Origin: Marinicella sp.
Lineage (GTDB): Bacteria; Pseudomonadota; Gammaproteobacteria; Xanthomonadales; Marinicellaceae
Assembly: GCA_028284365.1 (NCBI GenBank)
Contig: JANQRW010000076.1
Span: forward strand, 1 to 61,921
Reading direction: 5' to 3'
DNA: 61,921 nucleotides
Below, piece after piece: positions 37,457-46,474 of this stretch. Both the position numbers and the translations under genes were made by a program. Numbering within the stretch: the first letter of the stretch is position 1; each line of letters opens with the position of its first letter. The notes below the pieces were generated by a model. The model made no database searches, was not told the origin of the DNA, and was given only the letters and a program-made list of their open reading frames with translations.

Positions 37457-38404
37457 TTATTTGTAATGGCTTAAAACGCTTTGTAATTCAGTCGCAATTA
37501 TCTGTTTCAGCGCTGATGGTTCGATGATTTGTGCGGCAGTGCCTAAACGCATGACATCTCCCACCAGCTCGCGGTGATCGTTGTAAGGTATTTTCAATAA
37601 AATGTGCTCATCGTCCAAGCGTTCGATTTGTTGTTTTGAATGCCAATGTTCAAAGAGCGTCCAGGGCGCTTGGTTGATATTAATTTTAATGGTTGCTGTT
37701 GACTTCATTTGACCAGAAAAAATACCATAACTTTCAGCATAGTGAGCGCGTAATGTTTCAATGGGTAATCTTTTCGATTTTTCGATGTCGATTGTAAGTT
37801 GCTGAATTTGCTCCAGAGCAAACAGTCTGATGTTTTCTCTTAGGTGGCACCAGGCATCCAGATACCAGCTGTTTTTATAACTGGTAAGGCGTTGGGGTGA
37901 AACCAAGCGCTCAGTTGTTTGTTGCTTACCTCGAGTTTGATAGGTTATTTTTAGTTTTTTTTCAGTCTGCAGTGCTGACATGATGGTCTGAAAAAAAGCA
38001 GCATTGGGCTTTCTGGACAAGGCAGGTATGATTTGTATCAAACGTCGATTAGTGATGCCTTTTTGTTGCAATACTTTATCAATGTTACTCAAAATCCGCT
38101 GCATGGGCTTTTGTAGTGACTCAGATTGTAAATCTTCCAATAAATGTGCAGCCATCAAAAGCCCTTGTGTTTCTTCAGCACTTAAACGTATGCCAGGTAG
38201 GTCAAATGCAGCATCACGATGGTAATAAACACCATGTTCATCTGAGAGAATGGGGGCGTTGAATTCATCACGCATGGTAGCTATGATTCTATAAACCGTG
38301 GCTTGGGAACATTCTAACCGTTCTTTCAGTGCATCGACAGATATCGGTGTCCTGCGCTGTTTTAGGATGTTATCCAATAAATAAATTCGCTCAATTTTTT
38401 TCAT
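37457..38404 (-). CDS. WYL-domain HTH transcriptional regulator (YafY-like)
   Basis: 315 residues with an N-terminal DeoR/HTH_11-type winged helix (residues about 5-60, with ERLECSQATVYRIIATM as helix-turn-helix). A WYL ligand-sensing domain spans about 140-225 and includes the characteristic KNSWYLDAWCHLRENIRLFALEQI, followed by a C-terminal WCX-like domain. Such regulators respond to nucleic acid or nucleotide ligands, and some control DNA-damage or defence genes. The target is not evident. The adjacent DUF748 and acetoacetyl-CoA synthetase genes are on the same strand. Confidence 0.9.
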   Translation of the reverse strand: MKKIERIYLLDNILKQRRTPISVDALKERLECSQATVYRIIATMRDEFNAPILSDEHGVYYHRDAAFDLPGIRLSAEETQGLLMAAHLLEDLQSESLQKPMQRILSNIDKVLQQKGITNRRLIQIIPALSRKPNAAFFQTIMSALQTEKKLKITYQTRGKQQTTERLVSPQRLTSYKNSWYLDAWCHLRENIRLFALEQIQQLTIDIEKSKRLPIETLRAHYAESYGIFSGQMKSTATIKININQAPWTLFEHWHSKQQIERLDDEHILLKIPYNDHRELVGDVMRLGTAAQIIEPSALKQIIATELQSVLSHYK

Positions 38405-38428
38405 CGGTTTTTAAATCAGTACCACGCA

Positions 38429-40396
38429 TCACTGCTGCAGTTCAGCTAAGTTTTTATAAAGTTTTAAGGCTTCCGGGTTGGCCAGGGCGTCGGTATTGGC
38501 CACCGCTTTACCGTGAATGACGTCTCTAACTGCTATTTCAACAATCTTACCACTGATGGTCTTAGGAATTTCAGTTACAGCTATGATTTTTGCTGGTACA
38601 TGACGAGGGGTGGTGTTTTGGCGAATGGTGGTTTTTATTTGCTGGCGCAGATTTTCATCAAGCTCATAACCACTTTGCATCACTACAAATAAAATCACAC
38701 GGGTGTCATTTTGCCATTCTTGGCCGACCACAATAGATTCTAAAATTTCTGGTAGGGCTTCAACCTGGCGGTAAATTTCCGCTGTGCCAATACGGACTCC
38801 ACCTGGATTTAGCGTGGTGTCAGAACGACCATAAATTATCATACCGCCTTGAGGCGTGATTTCTGCTCGGTCAGAATGACACCAGATGTTGTCGTATTTA
38901 TCGAAGTATGCTGATTTGTATTTGTCATGATTGTGGTCTTTCCAGAAATACACTGGCATGGAAGGAAAAGCCTTATCACAAGCCAGTTCTCCTGGTTCAG
39001 CGATGACTGCTTGTTGGTTTTCATCGAGGATTTTAACAGCCATGCCTAAGCCTAAACATTGTAATTGTCCGCTATAAACCGGTAAGTGACTGTTGCCCAA
39101 AGCAAAACATGAACAAATATCGGTACCACCTGAAATCGAAGACAAACAGACATCGGCTTTAACATCGCGATACACAAATTCAAAGCGCTCTGGCATCAAA
39201 GGTGATCCGGTGGAGAAAATGGTTTCCAATGAAGCCAAATTATGAGATTCTTTGGGTTTAATGCCTGCTTTTTCCACTGCAGAAATCCACTTGGCAGATG
39301 TCCCAAAGTGAGTGATGTTGTGTCTATCAACCAAATCAAATAAGCGGTTGCCATCTGGATAAAATGGGGAACCATCAAACAACACCAGACTAGCTCCGGT
39401 AGCCAAAGTTGATGCCATCCAGTTCCACATCATCCAGCCACAGGTGGTGAAATAGAATAAACGTTTCCCTTCGGCCACATTGCCATGCAACATCAATTCT
39501 TTTAAATGCTGTAATAAAATACCGCCCGTGCGATGGACAATACATTTTGGTTTACCCGTTGTGCCTGATGAATACAAAATATACAACGGATGATCAAATG
39601 GTACTGGGGCGAATGTTAATTGTGAATTTGGATCAGTGCCTTCAAGCCACAGAGGCAAGCTGATGCATGACTGAGGGATTGGCACCGCTTGCGCCATGAA
39701 TTCAATGATGACGGTATGTTCTATGCTGTGAATTTGATTAACAATTTGTTCTACTTTGGTCAGACAATCATGCGTTTTGCCATTGTACTCATAAGCGTTA
39801 ACGCTGAATAAAACCTTGGGTTTGATTTGACCAAAACGATCTACTACGCCATTGATACCAAAATCAGGAGAAGTAGATGACCACACCGCACCAAGTGAGG
39901 TTGTGGCTAACATACAGACAATGGTTTCAGGTATGTTGGGCATAAAACCAGCCACCCGATCCCCTACACCCACACCACAAACTTGTAGTTGTTGTTGGAC
40001 TTGAGCCACCTGGCTGCGCAATTCATTGAAGCTCAGTGAACGAACATTTTGTGATTCTGATTCAAAAACAATGGCGGCATCATCACCTTCATGACGCAAA
40101 AGGTTCTCTGCAAAATTCAAAGTCATGCCTTTAAACCATTGTGCTTCGATCATGTGACCTTCATCGATGAGATCAACATCAGCCTCTTGATGATAAATGA
40201 CCCCACAAAAGTCAATGACTGCACGCCAGAATTCCGCGCGATGAGTGATCGAAAATTCATGCAAAGCCGCATAATCAGCGACATCTAAACTTTTTTTGGT
40301 AACACCCTGCTGCTCGGTTAAAAATTCAGTAAAAAGCGACAACTGGCTGTTGGACAAAAGCTGTCCTGAAGGCTCCCAAAGCACTCGATTCGACAT
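38429..40396 (-). CDS. aacS: Acetoacetyl-CoA synthetase
   Basis: Converts acetoacetate, ATP and CoA to acetoacetyl-CoA. I start at ATG 40396 (MSNRVLWEPSG); a longer frame from TTG 40435 is AT-rich and unlikely. The 655-residue length matches acetoacetate-CoA ligases. AMP-binding motifs are intact: YSSGTTGKPKCIVH, the SISGGTDICSCF core region, and the C-terminal GRSDTTLNPGGVRIGTAEIYR with the catalytic Lys in PKTISGKIVE. The PNIPETIVCMLA and GAVWSSTSPDFG segments favour acetoacetyl- over acetyl-CoA synthetase. It may feed the thiolase/beta-oxidation genes at 45-51 kb. Confidence 0.94.
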   Translation of the reverse strand: MSNRVLWEPSGQLLSNSQLSLFTEFLTEQQGVTKKSLDVADYAALHEFSITHRAEFWRAVIDFCGVIYHQEADVDLIDEGHMIEAQWFKGMTLNFAENLLRHEGDDAAIVFESESQNVRSLSFNELRSQVAQVQQQLQVCGVGVGDRVAGFMPNIPETIVCMLATTSLGAVWSSTSPDFGINGVVDRFGQIKPKVLFSVNAYEYNGKTHDCLTKVEQIVNQIHSIEHTVIIEFMAQAVPIPQSCISLPLWLEGTDPNSQLTFAPVPFDHPLYILYSSGTTGKPKCIVHRTGGILLQHLKELMLHGNVAEGKRLFYFTTCGWMMWNWMASTLATGASLVLFDGSPFYPDGNRLFDLVDRHNITHFGTSAKWISAVEKAGIKPKESHNLASLETIFSTGSPLMPERFEFVYRDVKADVCLSSISGGTDICSCFALGNSHLPVYSGQLQCLGLGMAVKILDENQQAVIAEPGELACDKAFPSMPVYFWKDHNHDKYKSAYFDKYDNIWCHSDRAEITPQGGMIIYGRSDTTLNPGGVRIGTAEIYRQVEALPEILESIVVGQEWQNDTRVILFVVMQSGYELDENLRQQIKTTIRQNTTPRHVPAKIIAVTEIPKTISGKIVEIAVRDVIHGKAVANTDALANPEALKLYKNLAELQQ

Positions 40397-40736
40397 GAAA
40401 AAATCAACACAAAGAAAAAAATACAATTTTAACAATAAAACCCAGTCCCGTCATCCAATTAGACGACCTGGATTGAATTGCAAGGACAACAATTCAACCA
40501 TGCGAAGCAGCCTGAAGGTTTCAGTGCAGGAACACGAAATTAAATCCAACCGTTCACTGAGCGGAGCCGAAGTGAACATATTTAATCCGCTCAGGCTTCA
40601 ACTCCGTGCCATGCTGAGCCTGTCGAAGTGCTCAGCCAGCGCTGGATTCGCAACTAATACAAAAAAATCATTCCCTGTTGTACTTCATTGTAAAACTCTC
40701 ATCAATGAAGTATATTAATTTCCAAGAGAAAGGAAT
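40397..40736. other. Intergenic mosaic of inverted repeats (BIME-like)
   Basis: 340 bases without a gene. Nested inverted repeats include TTGAATTG/CAATTCAA (40473-40480, 40490-40497), GTTCACT/AGTGAAC (40552-40577), TGAGCGG/CCGCTCA (40558-40564, 40587-40593), GCTGAGC/GCTCAGC (40613-40636) and TACTTCATTG/CAATGAAGTA (40681-40712). The elements GAGCGGAGCCGAAG and GAGCCTGTCGAAG are of a kind seen in dispersed extragenic repeats of many proteobacteria. The cluster forms the left border of an accessory block. Confidence 0.65.
40681..40712. repeat. 10-bp inverted repeat before the leader ORF
   Basis: Perfect arms TACTTCATTG and CAATGAAGTA with a 12-base loop, ending 24 bases before the small leader ORF. 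It could be an operator for the HNH/DUF3800 unit or a hairpin. Confidence 0.5.
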
Positions 40737-40835
40737 ATGTTACATGATGATTTGTTGAAAGCTAAGAAACATAAGATATTGAATATTGGTAGACAGGTTA
40801 AATCAATTATATTGATAAAAAAGTGCAATAAGTAA
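40737..40835 (+). CDS. Leader peptide ORF, 32 codons, coupled to the HNH gene
   Basis: An ATG preceded by GAGAAAGGAAT opens a 32-codon, Lys-rich basic ORF (11 of 32 residues Lys, Arg or His by my count). Its TAA abuts the ATG of the HNH gene (TAAATG), an arrangement typical of translational coupling. It has no similarity I recognise. It could be a regulatory leader, a small antitoxin-like partner or a chance frame. Confidence 0.4.
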   Translation: MLHDDLLKAKKHKILNIGRQVKSIILIKKCNK

Positions 40836-41918
40836 ATGAAAAAAGTTTCAAGAAATGAAATTCTAAGAACAATTTCTAAAAATGAGCTTAAAAGTTGGCA
40901 AACAAAAACAGGTAAACAGTTTACATGTCAAATTTGGGGAAATTATATAGAAATTACAAATTCAAAAGAAAAGGTTCGTCGAGTGACAAATGCAAAGATA
41001 GATGAGTTCTGTGAAAAATATAATCGAATATTTTCCTCTAAGATAAGTGATTATAAAGATATTTCTTTCGATGCTTCCTATTTATTGACTTTTATCAATT
41101 CTTATTTACATGGAGAGTTGTTTGATTCTGAGCCAAATTATTTTTCAATACTGAATAATACTCAAAACTCACTTCCCAGAAGCAAAATATATCAGCAATT
41201 AGGAGTCAGTTTGAGAAATAATCAATGGGCCTGGGGTGGTTTGTCTGATGATAGGTCTTTTGTAGTTTTTACGATCTGGGTTGATGCCATAGGAAATAAC
41301 AGACTAATTGAGTTATTTAATCCAATTTGGGAAACTAAAGGTCATGGCCTAAGTGAGCAAAAGAGACTTATTGAATTTGCATTTAATAATGACCTCAAAG
41401 TATATGGCTTGTTGGCAGAAGCTAAAGAAACAAGTGCAAAGAAAAGAAGAACAAAACGTGTTGAGCAAAATGACCTTTTGGAATTAAATTTAATAAGAGA
41501 AGGAGAAGTTGTAAAAGCAAAAATTATTTCTCGATTTCCGATGTCATATCTATCTGAAAAGGCTGGGATAAAAAGTACTGCGATAGACGATTTGGATCAA
41601 GATGCTATCGGAAATGATTCTCCTAACAAAGCAAGTTCAATGGTAGCCTTTTACCAAAGAGACCCAAAAGTAAGAAAAAAAGTACTACAGTTGGCAAATG
41701 GCAAATGTGAATATTGTGGGCTAGAAGGTTTTTTGAAGCCAAATGGTAATAGATATATAGAAACTCATCACATAATTGCTTTGAGTAATGAAGGCAAAGA
41801 TAAAATTTCGAATGTGATTGCATTATGTCCTGAACATCATAAAGAAGCACATTTTGGAGTAAATTCAGAAAAGTTAGAATTACGGTTTTTAGATATAGTT
41901 AAGAGTAGGCTGGGATAA
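40836..41918 (+). CDS. HNH endonuclease with uncharacterised N-terminal region
   Basis: 360 residues. The C-terminal domain (about 275-345) is an HNH/McrA-like nuclease: zinc-type CEYC at 291-294, catalytic HH at 311-312, then a central Asn (SNVIAL) and CPEHH at 331-335. The N-terminal 270 residues are not a family I recognise; they include a compact NQWAWGGLSDDRSFVVFTIW segment that may be a DNA- or modification-sensing module. Modification-dependent (type IV) restriction enzymes have a sensor followed by HNH, so a defence role is plausible. AT-rich composition and the repeat-rich border suggest acquisition. Confidence 0.75.
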   Translation: MKKVSRNEILRTISKNELKSWQTKTGKQFTCQIWGNYIEITNSKEKVRRVTNAKIDEFCEKYNRIFSSKISDYKDISFDASYLLTFINSYLHGELFDSEPNYFSILNNTQNSLPRSKIYQQLGVSLRNNQWAWGGLSDDRSFVVFTIWVDAIGNNRLIELFNPIWETKGHGLSEQKRLIEFAFNNDLKVYGLLAEAKETSAKKRRTKRVEQNDLLELNLIREGEVVKAKIISRFPMSYLSEKAGIKSTAIDDLDQDAIGNDSPNKASSMVAFYQRDPKVRKKVLQLANGKCEYCGLEGFLKPNGNRYIETHHIIALSNEGKDKISNVIALCPEHHKEAHFGVNSEKLELRFLDIVKSRLG

Positions 41919-41967
41919 ACAGTAAAATTTAATTAAAAGTTAAAAAAATGTTATTCCAACTTAACAT

Positions 41968-42618
41968 ATGATTATCTACCTCGACGAATCAGGTGATCTT
42001 GGTTTCGATTTTCAAACCAAAAACCCCTCTAAGTATTTTGTGATTACTCTATTAGCTTGTTCTGGTAAACCTGCAACAGACGCTTTAAAAGTTGCTGTAA
42101 AAAGGACTTTGAAAAATAAACTGAATCATAAAAAATCGAAAAGAAAAATTCAGGAGTTGCATGCCACGCATTTGAGCTTTGCCTTTAAATCTTACTTCTA
42201 CAGGCAGATTAAAAACTTTGACTGGCAGATTTATACGGTTGCCCTCAACAAACAGCGGGTTTTTGACCATTTACAAAATAAAGTGGGGCGCAAAAAACTC
42301 TATAACTATATAGCTAATTTTATTATTGAAAAGGTGATTTTTCCAGCAGATACTTCAACTGTAACTTTGGTGGTTGATAAATGTAAGAACAAAGAGGATA
42401 TAGAGGATTTTAATCAGTATCTAGCCAATCAGCTGGAAGGTGAACTGCCTTTGGATGTACCTTTAAATGTTTATCATGAAGACTCAATGAACAGTTTTGG
42501 GTTACAGGTTGTTGATTTATTTTGTTGGGGGGTATTTCGTAAGTATGAAAGAAAAGATACGCAGTGGTATGACATTTACAGTAAGCAAATAAGATTTGAA
42601 ACAGAATACTTAAAGTAA
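41968..42618 (+). CDS. DUF3800 protein (predicted RNase H-like nuclease)
   Basis: 216 residues opening with IIYLDESGDLGF, the DUF3800 signature in which the Asp residues form the first acidic strand of an RNase H-like fold. Further acidic positions lie in VTLVVDKCKN and, near the C-terminus, SFGLQVVDLFCWGVFRKYE, the usual closing motif. DUF3800 proteins are common in genomic islands, but their activity is unproven. It follows the HNH gene by 49 bases and is probably part of the same unit. Confidence 0.8.
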   Translation: MIIYLDESGDLGFDFQTKNPSKYFVITLLACSGKPATDALKVAVKRTLKNKLNHKKSKRKIQELHATHLSFAFKSYFYRQIKNFDWQIYTVALNKQRVFDHLQNKVGRKKLYNYIANFIIEKVIFPADTSTVTLVVDKCKNKEDIEDFNQYLANQLEGELPLDVPLNVYHEDSMNSFGLQVVDLFCWGVFRKYERKDTQWYDIYSKQIRFETEYLK

Positions 42619-43038
42619 TTTTTAGGCAAAAAAAAAGACGGCCCCTGTTATGTCGATATTCCTTGAACTCTTGCCAACCGATGGAAGGGAACATTCAAGG
42701 CACATAATAGGACTTACCCGTCAACTTTGATTATGTGGTTAAAATGACCAAAATTCAACCAGAAGTTAATTAATTTGGTGAAAAAGAACCCTCTGACGGT
42801 TTGAGTTTGCTTTTTATATACACTCCTCAGTTTCCCTCTTACTTGGCGGGTTTAGCACGGCACAAGTGGGGAGGTAGATTTGTTCTTCATGTTGGGCTTC
42901 GTACCTAAGCTCCAACTCACCGAGCAAAGTTTGAGTAACATCTAAACATTTAATCTACCAATCAATTACCCAATAAATTAATGGGCTTGTGCTTATCTTG
43001 GCTTTATAATCGCTTTTTTTATTCAGAGTCACATTTGT
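42619..43038. other. 420-base intergenic region before the lipoprotein-pilin gene
   Basis: No convincing ORF. The left part has a run of nine A followed by GACGGCCCC near 42625-42650. The right part ends with a perfect -10 (TATAAT, 43005-43010). A GC-richer stretch around 42850-42940 (CGGCACAAGTGGGGAGG ... GGGCTTCGTACC) differs in composition from its surroundings and could be a structured RNA or a gene remnant; I cannot assign it. Confidence 0.4.
43005..43010 (+). promoter_or_regulatory. Candidate -10 element for the lipoprotein-pilin gene
   Basis: A consensus TATAAT lies 28 bases before ATG 43039. The -35 region (TGGGCT at 42982-42987, 17-base spacing) is poor, so an activator or another sigma contact may be needed. 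Confidence 0.35.
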
Positions 43039-45201
43039 ATGTTAAAGAAACAAGGAATTATTTTGATGGTGGTGATCGCTGTGGTATTCAGTAGTGGTTG
43101 TGAAAACAGCCAAACCAGCTCATCACAGGCTTCGGTCATCCGAGCTGTAGCAAATTATGAATTAGAAGACCAACGCACGGCCTGGTTGAATAAACATCTG
43201 CCCAGTGAAACTGTGGCATACTTCAATATGCCCACACCATGGAATTATTTATTTGATGCCAAAGCAGATGCCTTGCATAAGGTTCAGGAATTACCCGCTC
43301 ATCAACAACAAGTTGAGAAAATTAAACAAGGATTCAAATCCAGTTACTTTGAATATTTACCCGCTGAATATCATGGTTTAGGCACGGTGTTGTTAGAAAA
43401 TATAGCCACTTCAATTGAACTGGCTGTGATTAACTATTCACCATCGGCTTTATTGCCCACCTTTGCTGTTGGTACGCGATTAAAAAATATCAAGGCGGAT
43501 GAATTAATCTCTGAGGTACAAACCGTGATGACAGGGGTTGATCCTGATTTTGCATTGACTCAAATTGATAATAAAAATATATGGTCATTTAAAACTGGCC
43601 AATTTCCAGCTTTTCTACAATACGATGAAAGCAATGGCCAGTTGTTGGTTTATGGCGGCATGGGTGCCAAACAGGAAAAGTTAAATGCTTTGTGGGCCGG
43701 TACTGATGGCGATCAGTCATCGGCGATTAAAAAACTGAATCAACAAGCTGACCCCAGTGGTTTGAACATGAAAATGTGGTTAGCGCCAGCACGGATGTAT
43801 CAATTAGGTGGAGCCTTCGTGCCACCTGAGCAAAAAGAAATGATCACCGAATTGGGTTTGGACCAATTAACTCATTTGTGGGCAGGGTTTGAATCTAATA
43901 ATGGCCAATCGGCGTTTGCTGTTCATGCCATGATGCCTGAAACCGGTTGGCGAAAGATGCTGCCGACACCACAAGATTGGTATGATGTGAATGTTGCGGG
44001 TAAGCCACGTTCAGTGATTCAAATTACGATACCAACTTCTGAGCAAGTTAAGCACATCATTAAAACTTTAAAGCTTGAAGAAAAGCTGACTGAGTCAGAT
44101 CGTAAAGACATGGCTGTTTGGAAAAAAATGGGCGAAGACCTAGGCTTTGACTTTTATGACCTACTAAATGCTTATCATCAACAACTTTTTATGGTTAAAG
44201 ATGAGGCGGGTTCATGGATGGCGATGAAAATCAAAAATCCAGCGTTGCGAAAAAGAATAGAAAAAAGTTTTAATGAATACTTTGATATCGAGTCAGAAAA
44301 GAAACAATTGGCTGGTGTGGACATCATGCAAGCACATTATTCAATTTATCAAAAACTGTTTGAAAAACAAAAAGAATTACCTGCTGACGCAGAACAAATA
44401 AGGCAATTCCTCAATGTCTTTAAAGATCATATATATTGGTATGAAGAAGGTGATGTGGTTTATTTCAGTCGCGTACCTCAAGTACTGGCTGAGAGAAGGC
44501 TGCACCACCATATGATTCCATTATCCTCATGGTTAAAACAGAATCAGGGCAGTGAATGGGAATCTGCCATTCTGGCTTATGGCAAAGATGTTAAGGACTT
44601 GCCACAAGATTTATACCACTATTATTTATTGTTGTTACAAGGAATTGGTGATTTGGCGCAAGTGGAAGTCGATTTGTTTGCTTTACCGACAGCGTCACAG
44701 CTGGATTTGCCCAAACAAGGCCGCATTAACCTAATGGTGGCATCTGACGCAGAAAAAGTCAGTTTGAAATTTGGCTACGAATATTTTGTGCTGGAACCCA
44801 TAATTTCAGCTGAAGGCAGTATAACCACAGTGGCAATGATGGGCATCTTGGCAGCTTATGCCATTCCTGCTTATCGAGACTATACGGTCAGGGCAAAAAT
44901 AAACGATCAACTAACAATTGCGAATGGTGTGAAAACTGCTGTGGCTGAACAGATGCAGGCGGTTGAGGCGTTTGATGAAAATACGTTCACCCATATAGAA
45001 AAAGAATTTTCTTTTGAGAATTTTAACTACTACATAGATTATGAAACTGGCATGATTGTTATTAATGTGGCTGAAGTGGATGCAGCATTTGAAGAGGGAG
45101 ACGAGCTTTATTTAGAACCTTTACAGGAAGAAGGTTATGTTGAGTGGATTTGTTACAGTAACTTCAAAGAGTCATATTTACCGCCATCTTGTCGTTATTG
45201 A
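43039..45201 (+). CDS. Lipoprotein with C-terminal type IV pilin-like domain
   Basis: 720 residues. The N-terminus is a lipoprotein signal with lipobox FSSGC (Cys21), then about 560 residues of predicted extracytoplasmic sequence. Its LPSETVAYFNMPTPW element resembles DUF3352-type proteins, though only loosely. From about residue 590 the sequence becomes a type IV pilin body: a hydrophobic helix MMGILAAYAIPAYRDYTVRA, an alpha-helix (KTAVAEQMQ) and a C-terminal disulfide loop (WICYSN...YLPPSCRY). The prepilin leader and cleavage motif (G-FTLIE) are missing, so PilD cannot process it in the normal way. It is probably a gene fusion; pilus-associated or decoy function is unknown. Confidence 0.75.
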   Translation: MLKKQGIILMVVIAVVFSSGCENSQTSSSQASVIRAVANYELEDQRTAWLNKHLPSETVAYFNMPTPWNYLFDAKADALHKVQELPAHQQQVEKIKQGFKSSYFEYLPAEYHGLGTVLLENIATSIELAVINYSPSALLPTFAVGTRLKNIKADELISEVQTVMTGVDPDFALTQIDNKNIWSFKTGQFPAFLQYDESNGQLLVYGGMGAKQEKLNALWAGTDGDQSSAIKKLNQQADPSGLNMKMWLAPARMYQLGGAFVPPEQKEMITELGLDQLTHLWAGFESNNGQSAFAVHAMMPETGWRKMLPTPQDWYDVNVAGKPRSVIQITIPTSEQVKHIIKTLKLEEKLTESDRKDMAVWKKMGEDLGFDFYDLLNAYHQQLFMVKDEAGSWMAMKIKNPALRKRIEKSFNEYFDIESEKKQLAGVDIMQAHYSIYQKLFEKQKELPADAEQIRQFLNVFKDHIYWYEEGDVVYFSRVPQVLAERRLHHHMIPLSSWLKQNQGSEWESAILAYGKDVKDLPQDLYHYYLLLLQGIGDLAQVEVDLFALPTASQLDLPKQGRINLMVASDAEKVSLKFGYEYFVLEPIISAEGSITTVAMMGILAAYAIPAYRDYTVRAKINDQLTIANGVKTAVAEQMQAVEAFDENTFTHIEKEFSFENFNYYIDYETGMIVINVAEVDAAFEEGDELYLEPLQEEGYVEWICYSNFKESYLPPSCRY

Positions 45202-45224
45202 AAGCAGTCTTGGTAGTTTGATTG

Positions 45225-45264
45225 AACTGTAAAAAAGGTCGCATCTGCGACCTTTTTTACAGTT
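45225..45264. terminator. Bidirectional terminator between convergent genes
   Basis: A 40-base near-perfect palindrome: arms AACTGTAAAAAAGGTCGCA and TGCGACCTTTTTTACAGTT, with a tiny central loop. A/T runs on both sides give a U-tract in either direction, serving the pilin-fusion gene and the thiolase gene. Confidence 0.9.
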
Positions 45265-45275
45265 GCACTTTACAT

Positions 45276-46460
45276 TTATAATGCTTCGATGACACCTGCG
45301 GCACCCATGCCAGTTCCGATGCACATGGTGACCATGCCATATTTGCCGCCGGTTCTGCGCAAGCCATGTATGGCGGTAGCTGCTCGGCAAGCACCTGTTG
45401 CGCCTAAAGGGTGACCTAGGGCAATGGCGCCACCATTGGGGTTGACCTTTTCAGGATTTAAGCCCAGTTCGCCAATCACTGCCAGCGATTGGGCAGCAAA
45501 AGCTTCGTTTAACTCAATCCAATCCAAGTCATCTTGTTTGATACCTGTTAAGTTCAACGCTTTAGGAATTGCTTTGATGGGGCCGATACCCATAATCTCT
45601 GGTGGTACACCCGCCACTGAAAAGCCATGAAACACAGCGATTGGGGTTAAATTATCACGTTTGAGTACCTCTTCGTTGCACAATAAGAGTGCGCCGGCAC
45701 CATCTGACATTTGTGAGGAATTACCTGCTGTGACTGAACCGCCCATGCGGAATACTGGGCGAAGTTTGCCCAGCACGTCGATGGTAGAACCTGGTCTTGG
45801 ACCTTCGTCTGTATCTGCTATTTTGGTTTTGACGGTATGGCTGGCATTAGCCAAGTCTGGTTTTTTACTGGTGATTTCATAAGGAATGATTTCGTCATCA
45901 AAATAACCATTTTGGATGGCATTGATGGCGCGGTTGTGGCTTTCAACGGCAAACTTGTCCTGTTCTTCACGTGAGACTTTCCATTGCTCAGCAACTTTCT
46001 CAGCTGTGATGCCCATGCCATAAGCTATGGCAACTTGATCGTCTTTAAAAACAGCTGGATTCATGGCGATTTTATGACCCATCATGGGTACCATGCTCAT
46101 GCTTTCGGTACCTCCGGCAATGGCTGCATCCATCTGGCCGGTGGCTATTTGTTGTGCTGCTATGGCCACAGCTTGAATGCCCGAGGAGCAAAAACGATTG
46201 ATGGTCATGGCAGGAACACCCTCAGGTAAACCTGCTAATAAGGCAGCAATACGTGCCACATTCATACCTTGTTCGGCTTCAGGCATGGCACAGCCAATAA
46301 CGACATCGCCAATGGATTGTGGATCAAAAGATGGATTTCTGCCGATAATCTCGGTTAAACATCTGGCCAATAAGTCATCTGGGCGGGTCTTGTTGAACAT
46401 ACCACGGGGTGCTTTACCGATAGGCGTTCTGACAGCTTCTACTATATATACTGGTTTCAT
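45276..46460 (-). CDS. fadA: Acetyl-CoA acyltransferase (thiolase, FadA-like)
   Basis: Catalyses the thiolytic last step of fatty-acid beta-oxidation. The 394 residues have the acyl-accepting Cys at 91 (NRFCSSGIQ), the GHPLGATGA His motif and the C-terminal Cys in [10 protein letters not shown]. The gene follows the multifunctional enzyme gene by 14 bases. An acetoacetyl-CoA-specific thiolase cannot be excluded, but the pairing with a hydratase/dehydrogenase favours FadA. Confidence 0.93.
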   Translation of the reverse strand: MKPVYIVEAVRTPIGKAPRGMFNKTRPDDLLARCLTEIIGRNPSFDPQSIGDVVIGCAMPEAEQGMNVARIAALLAGLPEGVPAMTINRFCSSGIQAVAIAAQQIATGQMDAAIAGGTESMSMVPMMGHKIAMNPAVFKDDQVAIAYGMGITAEKVAEQWKVSREEQDKFAVESHNRAINAIQNGYFDDEIIPYEITSKKPDLANASHTVKTKIADTDEGPRPGSTIDVLGKLRPVFRMGGSVTAGNSSQMSDGAGALLLCNEEVLKRDNLTPIAVFHGFSVAGVPPEIMGIGPIKAIPKALNLTGIKQDDLDWIELNEAFAAQSLAVIGELGLNPEKVNPNGGAIALGHPLGATGACRAATAIHGLRRTGGKYGMVTMCIGTGMGAAGVIEAL

Positions 46461-46474
46461 AATTATTATTCCTA

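Noticed and set aside
40296..40718. Plus-strand 140-codon ORF across the aacS start and repeat cluster
   Set aside because: It overlaps aacS antisense and then reads through repeats, giving sequence with no coherent features.
42410..42694. Minus-strand 94-codon ORF over the end of the DUF3800 gene
   Set aside because: Mostly antisense to a well-supported gene.
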